DNA from: Fragilaria crotonensis | Taxonomy: Eukaryota > Bacillariophyta > Fragilariophyceae > Fragilariales > Fragilariaceae | Reading direction: 5' to 3' | DNA length: 57,661 nucleotides | NCBI GenBank assembly: GCA_022925895.1 | Contig: JAKSYS010000392.1 | Location: 1 to 57,661, forward strand | In this document: positions 1-9,611 of the stretch, in pieces | How positions within the stretch are numbered: position 1 is the stretch's first letter | Layout: each line of letters starts with the position of its first letter | Notes under the pieces: model-generated | Told to the model about the DNA's origin: nothing | Databases searched by the model: none | What the model saw: only the letters and a program-made list of their open reading frames with translations | Position numbers and translations under genes: made by a program

Positions 1-123
1 TTTGGATGGAAGATAGAACAGACACGCTGACAAAGAATGAAAGTTATAGACATATTCAAACACGAAAGGTATTTTAAATCATTCGATGGAAAACGGTTAT
101 CGAAATATCAAATTATTACAATG

Positions 124-582
124 TAGGCCGGCGCGCGAAGAGCTTGGCAGGCGTAACTCTTGATTCATCGGTCGGCCGGCGCGCAACGGCGAAAGTTCAA
201 TATAAATCCCGGTCTGCGTTTTCGGTTCATTGAGAATCCTGGTTCATTTTTCCGGTTCATTAAGAATCCGGTTCATTTTTTTGGTTCATTAAGAATCCTG
301 ATTCATTCTTTCGGTCATTTAGAATACGGTTATTTTTTTGGTTAATTAAGAATCCTGCCTATTCTTTGGTCATAAGGAGTCCCGGTTCATTAACTGTATT
401 CAAGAGAAATCCGGTTCATCAAACCGTGTTCATCAAAAACGGTTCATCATAATCGGTTCATCAAAAATCCGGTTCATCAAAATCGGTTCATCAAAAATCT
501 GGTTCATCGAAATCGGTTCAATGGAAATCGTGTTCGGAGCGATGTCCATACATGGAAACTTGAGTTTGTGGCCGGCCGGCGC
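124..582. repeat. Degenerate short tandem repeat array flanked by GC palindromes
   Basis: From about 213 to 535 a unit close to GGTTCATTAAGAATCC, drifting to GGTTCATCAAAAATC, recurs many times with variable 16-17 base spacing. The array is bracketed by GC-rich palindromic blocks of the type GGCCGGCCGGCGC at about 125, 172 and 572. A 61-codon open frame over the array is a by-product of the repeat. I see no gene here. It may be a minisatellite or part of a larger repeat that begins outside the window. Confidence 0.6.
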
Positions 583-1740
583 AGAAGTATTATTGTCGCC
601 TTCCATCTTCTGATGACGTTATATGATCGTTATTAATATGCGTTAACGACAAAAATTTTTCTTTAGGTGTCTGTGCCTATGATAGGCAGGGGAAAATCAA
701 TGAGTATGACACAGGAGCTCTGCCTGGCATCGTACAGTACCCTTGTACGGTTTCCGCCATGCTCCCGACAAGAATCACTCGTATCCCCAAAAACTTCGAA
801 ATGTTTGGGTTAACCCGGAATTCCGGATGTCCCTGGTAAACCACGTAAGATTCAGGTACCCGGCTTTCGTATGTAGAATTTGCTACGTAAATCGTTGTAC
901 AGTATGTAATGTACAGTACAATTGGCTGGAAACTGAGTCTTGGTTCCGAGTTCAAATAGATCACGTCGGAAATGATGGCGGATTTTGGTGACGCAGCATC
1001 ATCTACGGGCTTCCGGTATCCGACGTCCGACAGACATGTTCCGAGCGGCGCTGGCGCTCGCCATGCACCAGCATTACATGGGCTGCTTGCTGCTTCTGCT
1101 CGAGCGTCGAGCGTCGACTCGTAGTGAACAGTGCAAGTACCTGGTACCAGACCTACGGTAGTGTAAATGTAGGAGACTATGCATACCGGTAGAGGAGACA
1201 CAGACGAGCACCTTAATCCTTAATACGAAAAAAAGGGAATCATCATCTCTACTACCCTATTACGAACTGTACTATGGGACAATCAATGACAGCAATAGCA
1301 TGAGTCATGCACTACACACATGCAACACACCATGGGCACATGTCATGACCTCATGAATGCATGGAAATGTTGCAGCATAATGCAATGAGCCCTCGATGTC
1401 AAAGTTCTCTTGACACCGAACTGTCATGTAGAACTTGTTGGCAACAAGGGTGTGGAGTATGTTTGGGCCTGCATCAAGGATGGTGCAAGCAGAAACTTGA
1501 GCCTTCGGAAGAAGAAAGGTGAAGACAGTTTCTAGGCTAACATTAGAACTTTTGGCTGCTGGACGATGGACGAGGTTGTGATCACAAAACAGGGTGTTTG
1601 ACCGGTGCAGCTCCAGATATCGTCGCGAATGATACCGGTAGTTTTCAAGCACGCACTACGGTAGCTACCGGTAGTCTACTAGCTACGGTAGTATAATACT
1701 GAGTAGTGCATAAGATGATGCTGATAATGCATCATATGTA
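583..1740. other. Non-coding stretch, no supported gene
   Basis: Open frames on the minus strand at 677-1201 and 1305-1652 show no recognisable domain, no repeat of a known family and no splice-site support. The sequence has many short GTAC-containing palindromes such as GTACCTGGTACC, which recur in other intergenic parts of this window. I treat this stretch as intergenic. Confidence 0.4.
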
Positions 1741-1748
1741 GACTGGAG

Positions 1749-2442
1749 CAGGGGTGGGCAAAAAGTTACTAACCAGTGGTTAACTGCAGTTAGTTAACTC
1801 CAGTAACTAACTACGCAAAAAATATTGGCAGTTAACTAACTAACTACTACCAACCCAGGAGTCAACTAACTAACTACTTCCACCATGTGAGATAACTTAA
1901 CTAACTACTACAATCATTTGTAGAATATAACTCCATTGGGATGGAGTTAACTGTAGTATGTGTTAACTGTTCAGTGCTGAATATCGATAATTAGTTGTAT
2001 GCGTAATCTGCAAGTAGAATCAGTACACGAGACACAATGCACTGGGAGTGCTGTACTTTATCTCTACTACTAGCTAGTAGGAGTAGAGTATCGGAACTAC
2101 CGGTAGTGCTCTCTGCTCTGTATGCTCAGTCACTTACGTCTCAGTACCAGGTACTTGTACTCTAGCTACAAGGATCACGCTACTGGAGTAGGGCAATTGT
2201 ACTGTCTACTGTGCTACTAACACCTCGACATTATGAGTAGTATAACTCCAGTTAACTACTCTGATATGAAAATACTATATATTAACTATTCGAGTGCGCT
2301 AGAAATTGTACTTAACTTATGACTACCTTTTTCGTATTGCAGTAGGGAGTAACTAACTCTACAAGGGAGGTAGTATAAGTATTATACTATGGCCCGTTCT
2401 CGTAGGGGTAGTAGAGTTAAAGTTTAACTTTGCCCACCCCTG
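1749..2442. mobile_element. Non-autonomous hAT-like MITE
   Basis: The left end reads CAGGGGTGGGCAAAAAG and the right end is its inverted match, ending TTTGCCCACCCCTG. Immediately outside, the 8-mer GACTGGAG occurs at 1741-1748 and again at 2443-2450, a perfect 8 bp target site duplication. CAGGGGTGGGC-type termini with 8 bp duplications are characteristic of the hAT superfamily. The 694 bp interior has no long open frame and is rich in GTTAACTAAC-like subterminal motifs, which could be transposase-binding sites. It must have been mobilised by a transposase encoded elsewhere. Confidence 0.88.
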
Positions 2443-2636
2443 GACTGGAGTATTCATTGTATGATACTCCCATAGTCGGTACATGTAATGTATGCATACA
2501 CCTGGTGGTACAAGACAGTAACTAGTCGGAGTAGTCGCAGAATAATGTTCCAGTTCGGTCTTCGGTCACGTGCTAAACGACCGATTGTGCGAATGCAAAA
2601 AGTGCTAACTGCTAACCCTCTCACACTATAATTACA

Positions 2637-3196
2637 TGTTAAATATCTCTGATTCCCAATACCGTAGACTCTCTATCCAGTAGTGAACTCGACGCTACTA
2701 GATCCTGTTTTCGAATATTGTGAGTTCTAGAAATTACACTTTCTAGATCTATTCCAATCTTGTTCCTGGACTCCAAAAGCTCCCAAGATTAACCACACAT
2801 CTCATCCAGTACAAGCAGAACAAACACAAGACCACTTTCCTTAAGTCCAAGTTGGAACAAGACCAACTCCAAGACTGAAAGTAATCCCACTGGGTTAATC
2901 TAACCCCGGATCCATTAGTACATATGCCTATAAAGGCTTTCCAACACTTGCATGCCTCTTGGCATAAATCCTTATGTCAGGTCTTGGTCTTGGACTTGTT
3001 TGAACCTCTGTTCACAACTGTCCAACCAAGATCATCATCGTCCAGGACATAGCTAGCACACGATCCGATCGAACAGATAGTTTTCGTACTTGCAGTGTTG
3101 TCGCGTGGTACAGTAGCACCGTTGCCATCGACACTGTCATCGCATCGTACGGTAGGACCGTCGATATTACCAACAGTGGCACAGTATGATCTGACA
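2637..3196 (-). repeat. 3' LTR of the copia element
   Basis: 560 bp, TG...CA ends, matching the right LTR base for base except at 3135 (T here, C at 8380 in the right copy). The pol frame of the element runs into this LTR and stops only at 2977. Confidence 0.96.
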
Positions 3197-4440
3197 TCCT
3201 CCGTGTTCGTCGGTTCGTGAAGTCGTGCCAGAAGTCCGTTACATATTAATGCAGCATGTTTTCCAAATAGAGCGAAGGGCAAATTCTTCGTCATACAATC
3301 ACTTGGATTCTCTCCACTCCGGATGTGTTCCACAGAAAGTTCCTTAGCCAAAACCATGTCGTTCACAAATCGATACCGGACATCCACGTGTTTTGTCCGC
3401 GAGCCAATAGCAGTGTTCTTCGCCATAAATATCGCTCCAGTATTATCTTCCCGCAGGATACTTGGCAACATCGGACCACTTGCGTTGCTTCCGACATGTC
3501 CATCGTGACCGCTGTCATGTACGCCCATTATTTCGGTCAAAAGTGAAACAATGAATTTTACCTCAGTTGCCACCATGCTCATTGCAACAAACTCAGACTC
3601 AGTTGAGGACAAAGTCACACCAGTCTGCTTCTTTGATAGCCATGACACAAGACAGCCTCCAATAGTCACCAAGAAACCAGAAATGCTTTTCCTGTCATTC
3701 CTGTCAGAGGCATAGTCAGCATCAACATAGGCCACAACTCTGAAGTCCTCGGGTTCTCTCAACTTGATGCCTTGAAAAGTGCCAGACTTGAGATAACCAA
3801 CCAAATGGGTCAATGCTTTCCAATGTTCTTCATTGGGGGCAGTCAAATGGGATGTAAGCTCTCTGCATGCATTGGAAATGGTGGGCTCAGTTTTGCCGCA
3901 AGCAAACAAGATTCGTCCAACAAACGAACGAAACAGCTCCATATTGATGATCTCATCTTCGGGCGATGAACGAAGTGGCGGGGTCACAGAAGCACCGGGA
4001 GTCGAGAATTCCTTGATGTCGGATTCCATGTATTCTTCGTAGTCACGTACAATGGCCTCAATGTAATCCGTCATGTTGGACAAAATGTAGTCTCCATCGT
4101 CGTCCGTTCCGAATTCATAGTCGACCCCAAGGTGTCTCTTCAACTTGCCCAAGTCCGAAATCTTGACAGAACCGGTAATGCCCTTCTTAATCTTAGTGAC
4201 CGCCGCTTGGAGACCCGTGATGATGCAGTCGTCGCAGTAGACCACCACAAGAGCTTCCAGTACACCATCTGCATCAAACAACATGAACAAACACGGATCA
4301 GTTTTACACTGTATTAAACCGAGGCCCCGAAGTATCTTAGCGAAGGTCTCCATCCAAAGTCTGGGACTCTGGACCAATCCGTATTGTGCACGGCGAAGCC
4401 TAATGATCATTCCGCGCAGGTCCTTTCCCTTACTTAAGTA
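2977..4440 (-). CDS. pol: Copia RT/RNase H (C-terminal part, after an in-frame stop)
   Basis: In frame with the 4441-7851 reading frame and separated from it by one TAA codon; the first Met after the stop is at 4410. It carries the RT palm motif as YCDD (usual copia form YVDD), then RNase H with DADYASD, SSTESEF and the C-terminal KHVDVRYRF segment. The last 73 codons lie inside the 3' LTR (2977-3196), so the tail of the protein is LTR-encoded. Whether this half is made depends on stop readthrough; otherwise this copy is defective and a nonsense mutation is the simplest reading. Confidence 0.9.
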   Translation of the reverse strand, partial: YLSKGKDLRGMIIRLRRAQYGLVQSPRLWMETFAKILRGLGLIQCKTDPCLFMLFDADGVLEALVVVYCDDCIITGLQAAVTKIKKGITGSVKISDLGKLKRHLGVDYEFGTDDDGDYILSNMTDYIEAIVRDYEEYMESDIKEFSTPGASVTPPLRSSPEDEIINMELFRSFVGRILFACGKTEPTISNACRELTSHLTAPNEEHWKALTHLVGYLKSGTFQGIKLREPEDFRVVAYVDADYASDRNDRKSISGFLVTIGGCLVSWLSKKQTGVTLSSTESEFVAMSMVATEVKFIVSLLTEIMGVHDSGHDGHVGSNASGPMLPSILREDNTGAIFMAKNTAIGSRTKHVDVRYRFVNDMVLAKELSVEHIRSGENPSDCMTKNLPFALFGKHAALICNGLLARLHEPTNTEDVRSYCATVGNIDGPTVRCDDSVDGNGATVPRDNTASTKTICSIGSCASYVLDDDDLGWTVVNRGSNKSKTKT

Positions 4441-7400
4441 TTACTCCAACAGCCCTTCAGGTAACTCGATGAAAATGTCTGTGTCCATGAGAGCATTCAA
4501 GAAAGCAGCTTCAACATCTATCATGTCCGTGACCCAATATTTCTTTGTCCTTCCGTTCTTGAGGGCAATACACAGAACAACTCTGATAGTGGTATTCGAC
4601 GCAAGAGGGGAGTATGACTCAACAAAGTCCACCCCTGGAATCTGCTCATAGCCTCGTATGACAGTTCGGGACTTCTTAGTCCCATCCACTTTCTGCTTGA
4701 AGATCCAGCGGGTTCGAAGTGTCTTACGTCCCGGTGGCAGCTTGTGGCGTTGTAAGAACTCCCAAGCATCTCTCGAGATGAAGTTCTCCAGTTCGTTGTG
4801 CATAGACTTAAACCATGTAGGGTCATTGAGCTTAAGTAACGCCTTGTAATCCTTTGGTACTCCCAACTGAGGGTCCGACTGGAGCGTTGCGCTTAAAATC
4901 AATTCCGAAAGGGCCATAGATGCAGTGTCGTAATTCCTGATAGTAGCATCCGTCGTTCCCGAAGCAGCACGCGATTTCGACCTTGTCTGCGCTGGTGAGA
5001 ATGACGATGCCAAATTCCTCCGTGCAGGATTATCGACAATGGCAGTGGCCTCCGGTAAGACATCCTCCGTGCTCGGGCGGGGCATAATTGTAGGCATGTC
5101 CAGGAGGTCATCAACATCGTCGTCGTCCACATCTTCAACATGGGGCACGATTGCCGAGGCTGGCACAATGACCGAATCTTCCGTTAATAACTTCAACTGC
5201 TCAAACAGAGGCAGGTCATCAGTTGCCGTGATTCGTCCATGCCACTCCATCCACTGGTGTACATCTCGAGACAAAATCGTCTGCTTAGTTGCAGGGTTAT
5301 AAAACTTATAAGTGTCGCCAGAATGGTCATCCGCATAGCCGACAAAGATACATTTGAAAGACTTGGGATCCAGCTTTGCCTTGATCATAGACCGATTCGT
5401 AATATAGGCAACACGTCCGAAAGGTTGCAAATGGTCCAAGATACGATGCTTCTTCGTGTCCGGTCCGTACCATTTGGTATAAGGGTCATCGGTTTCGCCA
5501 CTCTTAGGGAGTGAGTTCGTCAGCTTTGTGATAGTGTTTATTGCTTCCGGCCAAAGCAAAGCCTGTGTTTCAAGTGACAGTTTTGCACAATACATAGTAG
5601 CAAAAGCACGGTTCTTACACGTAGCAAAACTCCTTTCGACAACCCCATTCATTTGAGGCGTGTTGGGAGCAGTCATTTCCAATTCCACATCATATTCGGA
5701 ACAGAGCTCCTGTACATAAGACTCATTTTCACCGGCATTGTCGCACCGAAGGAACTTGCATGGTTTGCCCGCTGCTTTATTCATCTTAAGTAGTTTTGCC
5801 AACGGAATATGGATACCGCTCTTCTTTGGTAGAAAGCAGTCCCAACTGAATCTTGTATGGTCGTCCACGATGCGAAGCCAATACTTGTTCTGGTTCAAAG
5901 AGTCCGAATAAGGGCCCGAAATGTCCAAGAAAAGTCGTTCTCCGGGAGCCTTGGCCTTTGTCAACGTAGACTTAGGAACTGCCTTGGCGCGTGCTTTTGC
6001 GAGAGCGCACGAACCACATGGTTTTACTGTCCCAGTCAATGTCCAACCTTGTTTCGCTGCCATAGCATTCACCGTACGAGTGTCAGGATGTCCCAACAAG
6101 CCATGTGCAACATTGATATCGAGAGTCACGGGTGAAGCCGTTAAACTATTTACTGACTCCCTGTCATGTGGTCCGGGCATTCGGGTCCCTTCAAAATAGC
6201 ACAGTCTGTCCTTATTGTTTATCTTGAACCGAACTGGTTCAGTAGACATCGGCGTATCCCAGACAAATTCATTACGGGTAACTTTGCTTAAGCTCCAATT
6301 GTTCTCGATGAGCTGGCGAAAGCTGACAATATGCTTGGTAAACGCAGGGGCGTAGTACACATCTGTGAAGGACACAAGCGTTCCGTCATTGTCCGTCAGT
6401 GTCACTGTTCCCTGTCCAAGCGTCTCAACCATGTCTCCATTACCAATTTCAATTTTCCGATTAGAGGGGCGCATGTCGGTCATAAGAGTGTTATCGTATG
6501 TAACTCCCGACGTAGCTCCTGAATCGAGAAGCCATTCCTCCGTGTTATCTGTACCAGCAGATCCGACAAATTCGTTCGAAACTTGATGACCGGCATAATT
6601 GCCACGAGGGTGATTGATAACAGTCAAAGCTGTGGATTCGACAATTTCCGTATGGACATCCTCCGCAGTCGTGGTCATGATCACAGGACGTTCGAAAGCC
6701 ACATCGAAGTTGGTATGAATGTCTCCACAAGTTTGCTCAAAACTGAGAAACTCAGAATCCTGCCAATTGTTGATTTCACCGCCATTTCTCTCCTTCTGAT
6801 TGTCCTTTTCATCCCATTCTTTCTCCACAACTCGGGTGACACCCACAAACATAGCCATATCCGAAGTAGGATCACTTGTAGCCTTACTCTTCTTAGGCTT
6901 AGTGCACTTGTTCGAGTAGTGACCTTTCTCGCCACAGTTGTAGCAAGTAACGTTTGACTTGTCGCTAGAGGTCTTTCCCTTTCCACCGACCTCGTCGATG
7001 CCTTCAACCGCTTTCGAACGACACTCTGCCGCCTTATGACCGATCTTTCCACAGTTTCTGCAGGTCCCTTTGAACTTCTTGTAGGGATGCTTGTTCACGT
7101 TCGCCATCAATGCCGATTCCGAAGTAGACTTTCCTTTGACCTTTAACAAAGACTTATACTGCAAAACGATCTCCTTGCGAAGCTTGGTCAACGTAGTATC
7201 CGCCAATTCGCCACGGAACTTCACAATCACAGGGTCATAGCCCGTCGACATAGAATTCATGATGTGCGACTTCATTTGGAGCTCATCCTTCTCATACTTT
7301 GCGTTGATCCTCCCGATGCGCATGTTGAGATGATCCAAGTCGTTGAACCACAACTCAGGATCCTTCTTGACTTCAACCAACTTGCAAGCGCTGAATGCTT

Positions 7401-7851
7401 CGGCCAAATCCGGGTAGTTCTCCTCCGCATCCGTAGAGCAGTACTTCTCTTGTAAGATCGTCCATGCAGCATAGGGATCACCAGCACAACGTTCGATCAA
7501 CGCATAGGCCTTGTCAGTGCAGCTCGCAACCAAGTAAGTCCAAGCCGCAGCGCGCGCATTATACTTCCTGTTCTCCATGACCGTAGTAGGACGCATCGTA
7601 GAAGCCGCCATCGTAGGTTCACCCGTAGCTGGATCAGTCATCTCCACTCCAGGGACTTCAACTTCAGCGTTCTCAAACTCCTCGGCAGTCAACCCCTTGG
7701 TCAACTCAGCCTTGGTCAAAGCCAAGAGGAAGGACTTGGAGCTGGCAAGGGCAAGGGTCTTCCCTTCCCACGACCTGAACTTGGTCTCGTCGCCGTCGAA
7801 GGCGAAGGCCCTGATCGTAGAACCAAACGTAGACTCCTTGTACTCTTCCAT
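4441..7851 (-). CDS. gag-pol: Copia Gag-protease-integrase-RT (N-terminal part of polyprotein)
   Basis: 1136 codons. Gag region about residues 1-330 with two CCHC zinc knuckles near residues 264-277 (CRNCGKIGHKAAEC) and 303-316 (CYNCGEKGHYSNKC). An aspartic protease active site DSG lies near residue 443. The integrase HHCC zinc domain has His near 583 and 587 and Cys near 612 and 615. The catalytic D-D-35-E triad falls near 643, 704 and 740, the last in QMNGVVER. The RT begins near residue 1010 and includes motif A-like VDVEAAF near 1118. The frame ends at a TAA (4441-4443) inside the RT; the next codons downstream stay open in the same frame. The start codon is 31 bases inside the 5' LTR border. 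Confidence 0.95.
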   Translation of the reverse strand: MEEYKESTFGSTIRAFAFDGDETKFRSWEGKTLALASSKSFLLALTKAELTKGLTAEEFENAEVEVPGVEMTDPATGEPTMAASTMRPTTVMENRKYNARAAAWTYLVASCTDKAYALIERCAGDPYAAWTILQEKYCSTDAEENYPDLAEAFSACKLVEVKKDPELWFNDLDHLNMRIGRINAKYEKDELQMKSHIMNSMSTGYDPVIVKFRGELADTTLTKLRKEIVLQYKSLLKVKGKSTSESALMANVNKHPYKKFKGTCRNCGKIGHKAAECRSKAVEGIDEVGGKGKTSSDKSNVTCYNCGEKGHYSNKCTKPKKSKATSDPTSDMAMFVGVTRVVEKEWDEKDNQKERNGGEINNWQDSEFLSFEQTCGDIHTNFDVAFERPVIMTTTAEDVHTEIVESTALTVINHPRGNYAGHQVSNEFVGSAGTDNTEEWLLDSGATSGVTYDNTLMTDMRPSNRKIEIGNGDMVETLGQGTVTLTDNDGTLVSFTDVYYAPAFTKHIVSFRQLIENNWSLSKVTRNEFVWDTPMSTEPVRFKINNKDRLCYFEGTRMPGPHDRESVNSLTASPVTLDINVAHGLLGHPDTRTVNAMAAKQGWTLTGTVKPCGSCALAKARAKAVPKSTLTKAKAPGERLFLDISGPYSDSLNQNKYWLRIVDDHTRFSWDCFLPKKSGIHIPLAKLLKMNKAAGKPCKFLRCDNAGENESYVQELCSEYDVELEMTAPNTPQMNGVVERSFATCKNRAFATMYCAKLSLETQALLWPEAINTITKLTNSLPKSGETDDPYTKWYGPDTKKHRILDHLQPFGRVAYITNRSMIKAKLDPKSFKCIFVGYADDHSGDTYKFYNPATKQTILSRDVHQWMEWHGRITATDDLPLFEQLKLLTEDSVIVPASAIVPHVEDVDDDDVDDLLDMPTIMPRPSTEDVLPEATAIVDNPARRNLASSFSPAQTRSKSRAASGTTDATIRNYDTASMALSELILSATLQSDPQLGVPKDYKALLKLNDPTWFKSMHNELENFISRDAWEFLQRHKLPPGRKTLRTRWIFKQKVDGTKKSRTVIRGYEQIPGVDFVESYSPLASNTTIRVVLCIALKNGRTKKYWVTDMIDVEAAFLNALMDTDIFIELPEGLLE

Positions 7852-7881
7852 CGCAACAATCTAACTGATCGTTTTAAAACG

Positions 7882-8441
7882 TGTTAAATATCTCTGATTC
7901 CCAATACCGTAGACTCTCTATCCAGTAGTGAACTCGACGCTACTAGATCCTGTTTTCGAATATTGTGAGTTCTAGAAATTACACTTTCTAGATCTATTCC
8001 AATCTTGTTCCTGGACTCCAAAAGCTCCCAAGATTAACCACACATCTCATCCAGTACAAGCAGAACAAACACAAGACCACTTTCCTTAAGTCCAAGTTGG
8101 AACAAGACCAACTCCAAGACTGAAAGTAATCCCACTGGGTTAATCTAACCCCGGATCCATTAGTACATATGCCTATAAAGGCTTTCCAACACTTGCATGC
8201 CTCTTGGCATAAATCCTTATGTCAGGTCTTGGTCTTGGACTTGTTTGAACCTCTGTTCACAACTGTCCAACCAAGATCATCATCGTCCAGGACATAGCTA
8301 GCACACGATCCGATCGAACAGATAGTTTTCGTACTTGCAGTGTTGTCGCGTGGTACAGTAGCACCGTTGCCATCGACACCGTCATCGCATCGTACGGTAG
8401 GACCGTCGATATTACCAACAGTGGCACAGTATGATCTGACA
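7882..8441 (-). repeat. 5' LTR of the copia element
   Basis: 560 bp copy of the 2637-3196 LTR, next to the Gag start at 7851. Transcription of the element should start in this LTR and run leftward. Its outer edge lies about 240 bp upstream of the start codon of the plus-strand gene at 8679. Confidence 0.96.
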
Positions 8442-8678
8442 ATTACAGACTGCCGAGTTTGTATTGCTCGACGCTCGACTGTGCGAAACGAAACACTCCT
8501 TTGGTGGGTTAGTTGGTATTCGGCATTCGGCATTCGGCAGTGGGCAGGTAGCACGCGACAAGACGAGCTCGAACAAGCAGCGCTTGAACATTGTTTGAAT
8601 CAAATCGATGCAACAGCAACAGCAACAGCAACAACAACAACAACATTATCGTCGAGTTCAAGTTCATCGCTGGTTTCC

Positions 8679-9611
8679 ATGAAAAGCATACGGCAACGAA
8701 AAGCGGATCCATCCCCGTCCTCGCGCGGGACGAAATCGCATCCGCAAGAAGAAACGGTCCGCATCGTCATTGAACAGAAAGTCGATCGCCTTAATGATCA
8801 TGTCGAAGGCGATGATCTAGATCTGCATTCATATCATTCTACACCGCCGCAACCATTGCGGATGATACCCGACATGCGCTACTCAGAATTTCTGCAAGGG
8901 CAAACGTCAAATCGAATAGATGTATCAGCATTTCTGACCGGACCTCAATGCGCCTGTCACTGTATAGCCTTCAGCTGGATTGCTGTGGCGTTTCTGGTGA
9001 GTTGTTCCTGTTCACGACCCCGTTTTTTACGTGTCGACTCGATTTAGTGTTTGCATCCATTCATCCATACGTGCTTGTATGTAAAGCTATGAGAAGTGCA
9101 ATCGTATCTATCTGTTGAAACATATCTCGTTGCTCACTTTTGGAATGGAATCTTTCCCGACTAACGACAACTATGTACGTTGTGTAGCTATGGGTTGGAT
9201 TTTTGATTGACACGCAACCGATATTCATAAAGGGTGTTCAACCCAAGGGTATATTTGCTATTGAAGGAGTCACCTTCAATGTTCGAACCGAAGATCAACG
9301 ATTACCAGCATGTGCCACAGCGTAAGTCAATTGATTGTCAGAAAGGATGAGTTATTTTGGAGTACCGTCGTAAATTCACTCACTCGCTCACTTGCGTGCT
9401 TCCTCCCTCGTTGAAAACTCCACTTTCGCAACAACGTGAACAATAAACGATTCCTCGCAGTTACCACACCGCATACGCCTATCTCGTGACAATTCTCCTT
9501 TGCTTTGCATATCGACGAAATTGGTTCCAGCTGTTGGCCTCTAGATTACCGATTCGACTATTGCGACGACGATACACTTATTGTAATCAAATGCCTCCTG
9601 AGGAACGGTGA
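8679..9611 (+). CDS. Two-span membrane protein of unknown function, copy 1 (3 exons)
   Basis: Spliced model: exons 8679-8996, 9188-9321 and 9461-9611, with introns starting GTGAGT and GTAAGT and ending TAG and CAG; the joined frame is 200 aa. The start is chosen because similarity with the paralogue at 24275 begins at this Met (KSIRQRKADPSPSSRG against TSIRQRKADPSPSSRG); upstream frames differ between copies. One hydrophobic segment spans the exon 1/2 join (CIAFSWIAVAFLLWVGFLI) and one starts exon 3 (YAYLVTILLCFAY); between them is a soluble loop with FNVRTEDQRLPAC. The C-terminus is shorter and unlike copy 2 after the second span. I do not recognise the family. Upstream (8519-8545) is a short CATTCGG heptamer repeat, also found before copy 2. 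Confidence 0.7.

Larger units (their letters stand above)
2637..8441 (-). mobile_element. Ty1/copia LTR retrotransposon (CoDi-like)
   Basis: Complete 5.8 kb element on the minus strand. Two 560 bp LTRs (2637-3196 and 7882-8441) begin TGTT and end GACA as read on the plus strand. They differ at only one site that I can see. The 6-mer ATTACA sits directly outside both ends (2631-2636 and 8442-8447) as a target site duplication. Between the LTRs lie a Gag-protease-integrase-RT frame and an RT/RNase H continuation in the same frame, separated by one stop codon. The order integrase before RT assigns it to Ty1/copia. A short purine run (GGAGGA) abuts the 3' LTR and may be the polypurine tract. I could not identify the primer-binding tRNA. 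Confidence 0.97.

Noticed and set aside
677-1201. 174-codon minus-strand open frame
   Set aside because: No domain, no conserved partner, and composition driven by GTAC-rich palindromes; it overlaps a plus-strand frame of equal quality.
1305-1652. 115-codon minus-strand open frame
   Set aside because: No recognisable family, no splice support, close to a MITE; length is within chance.
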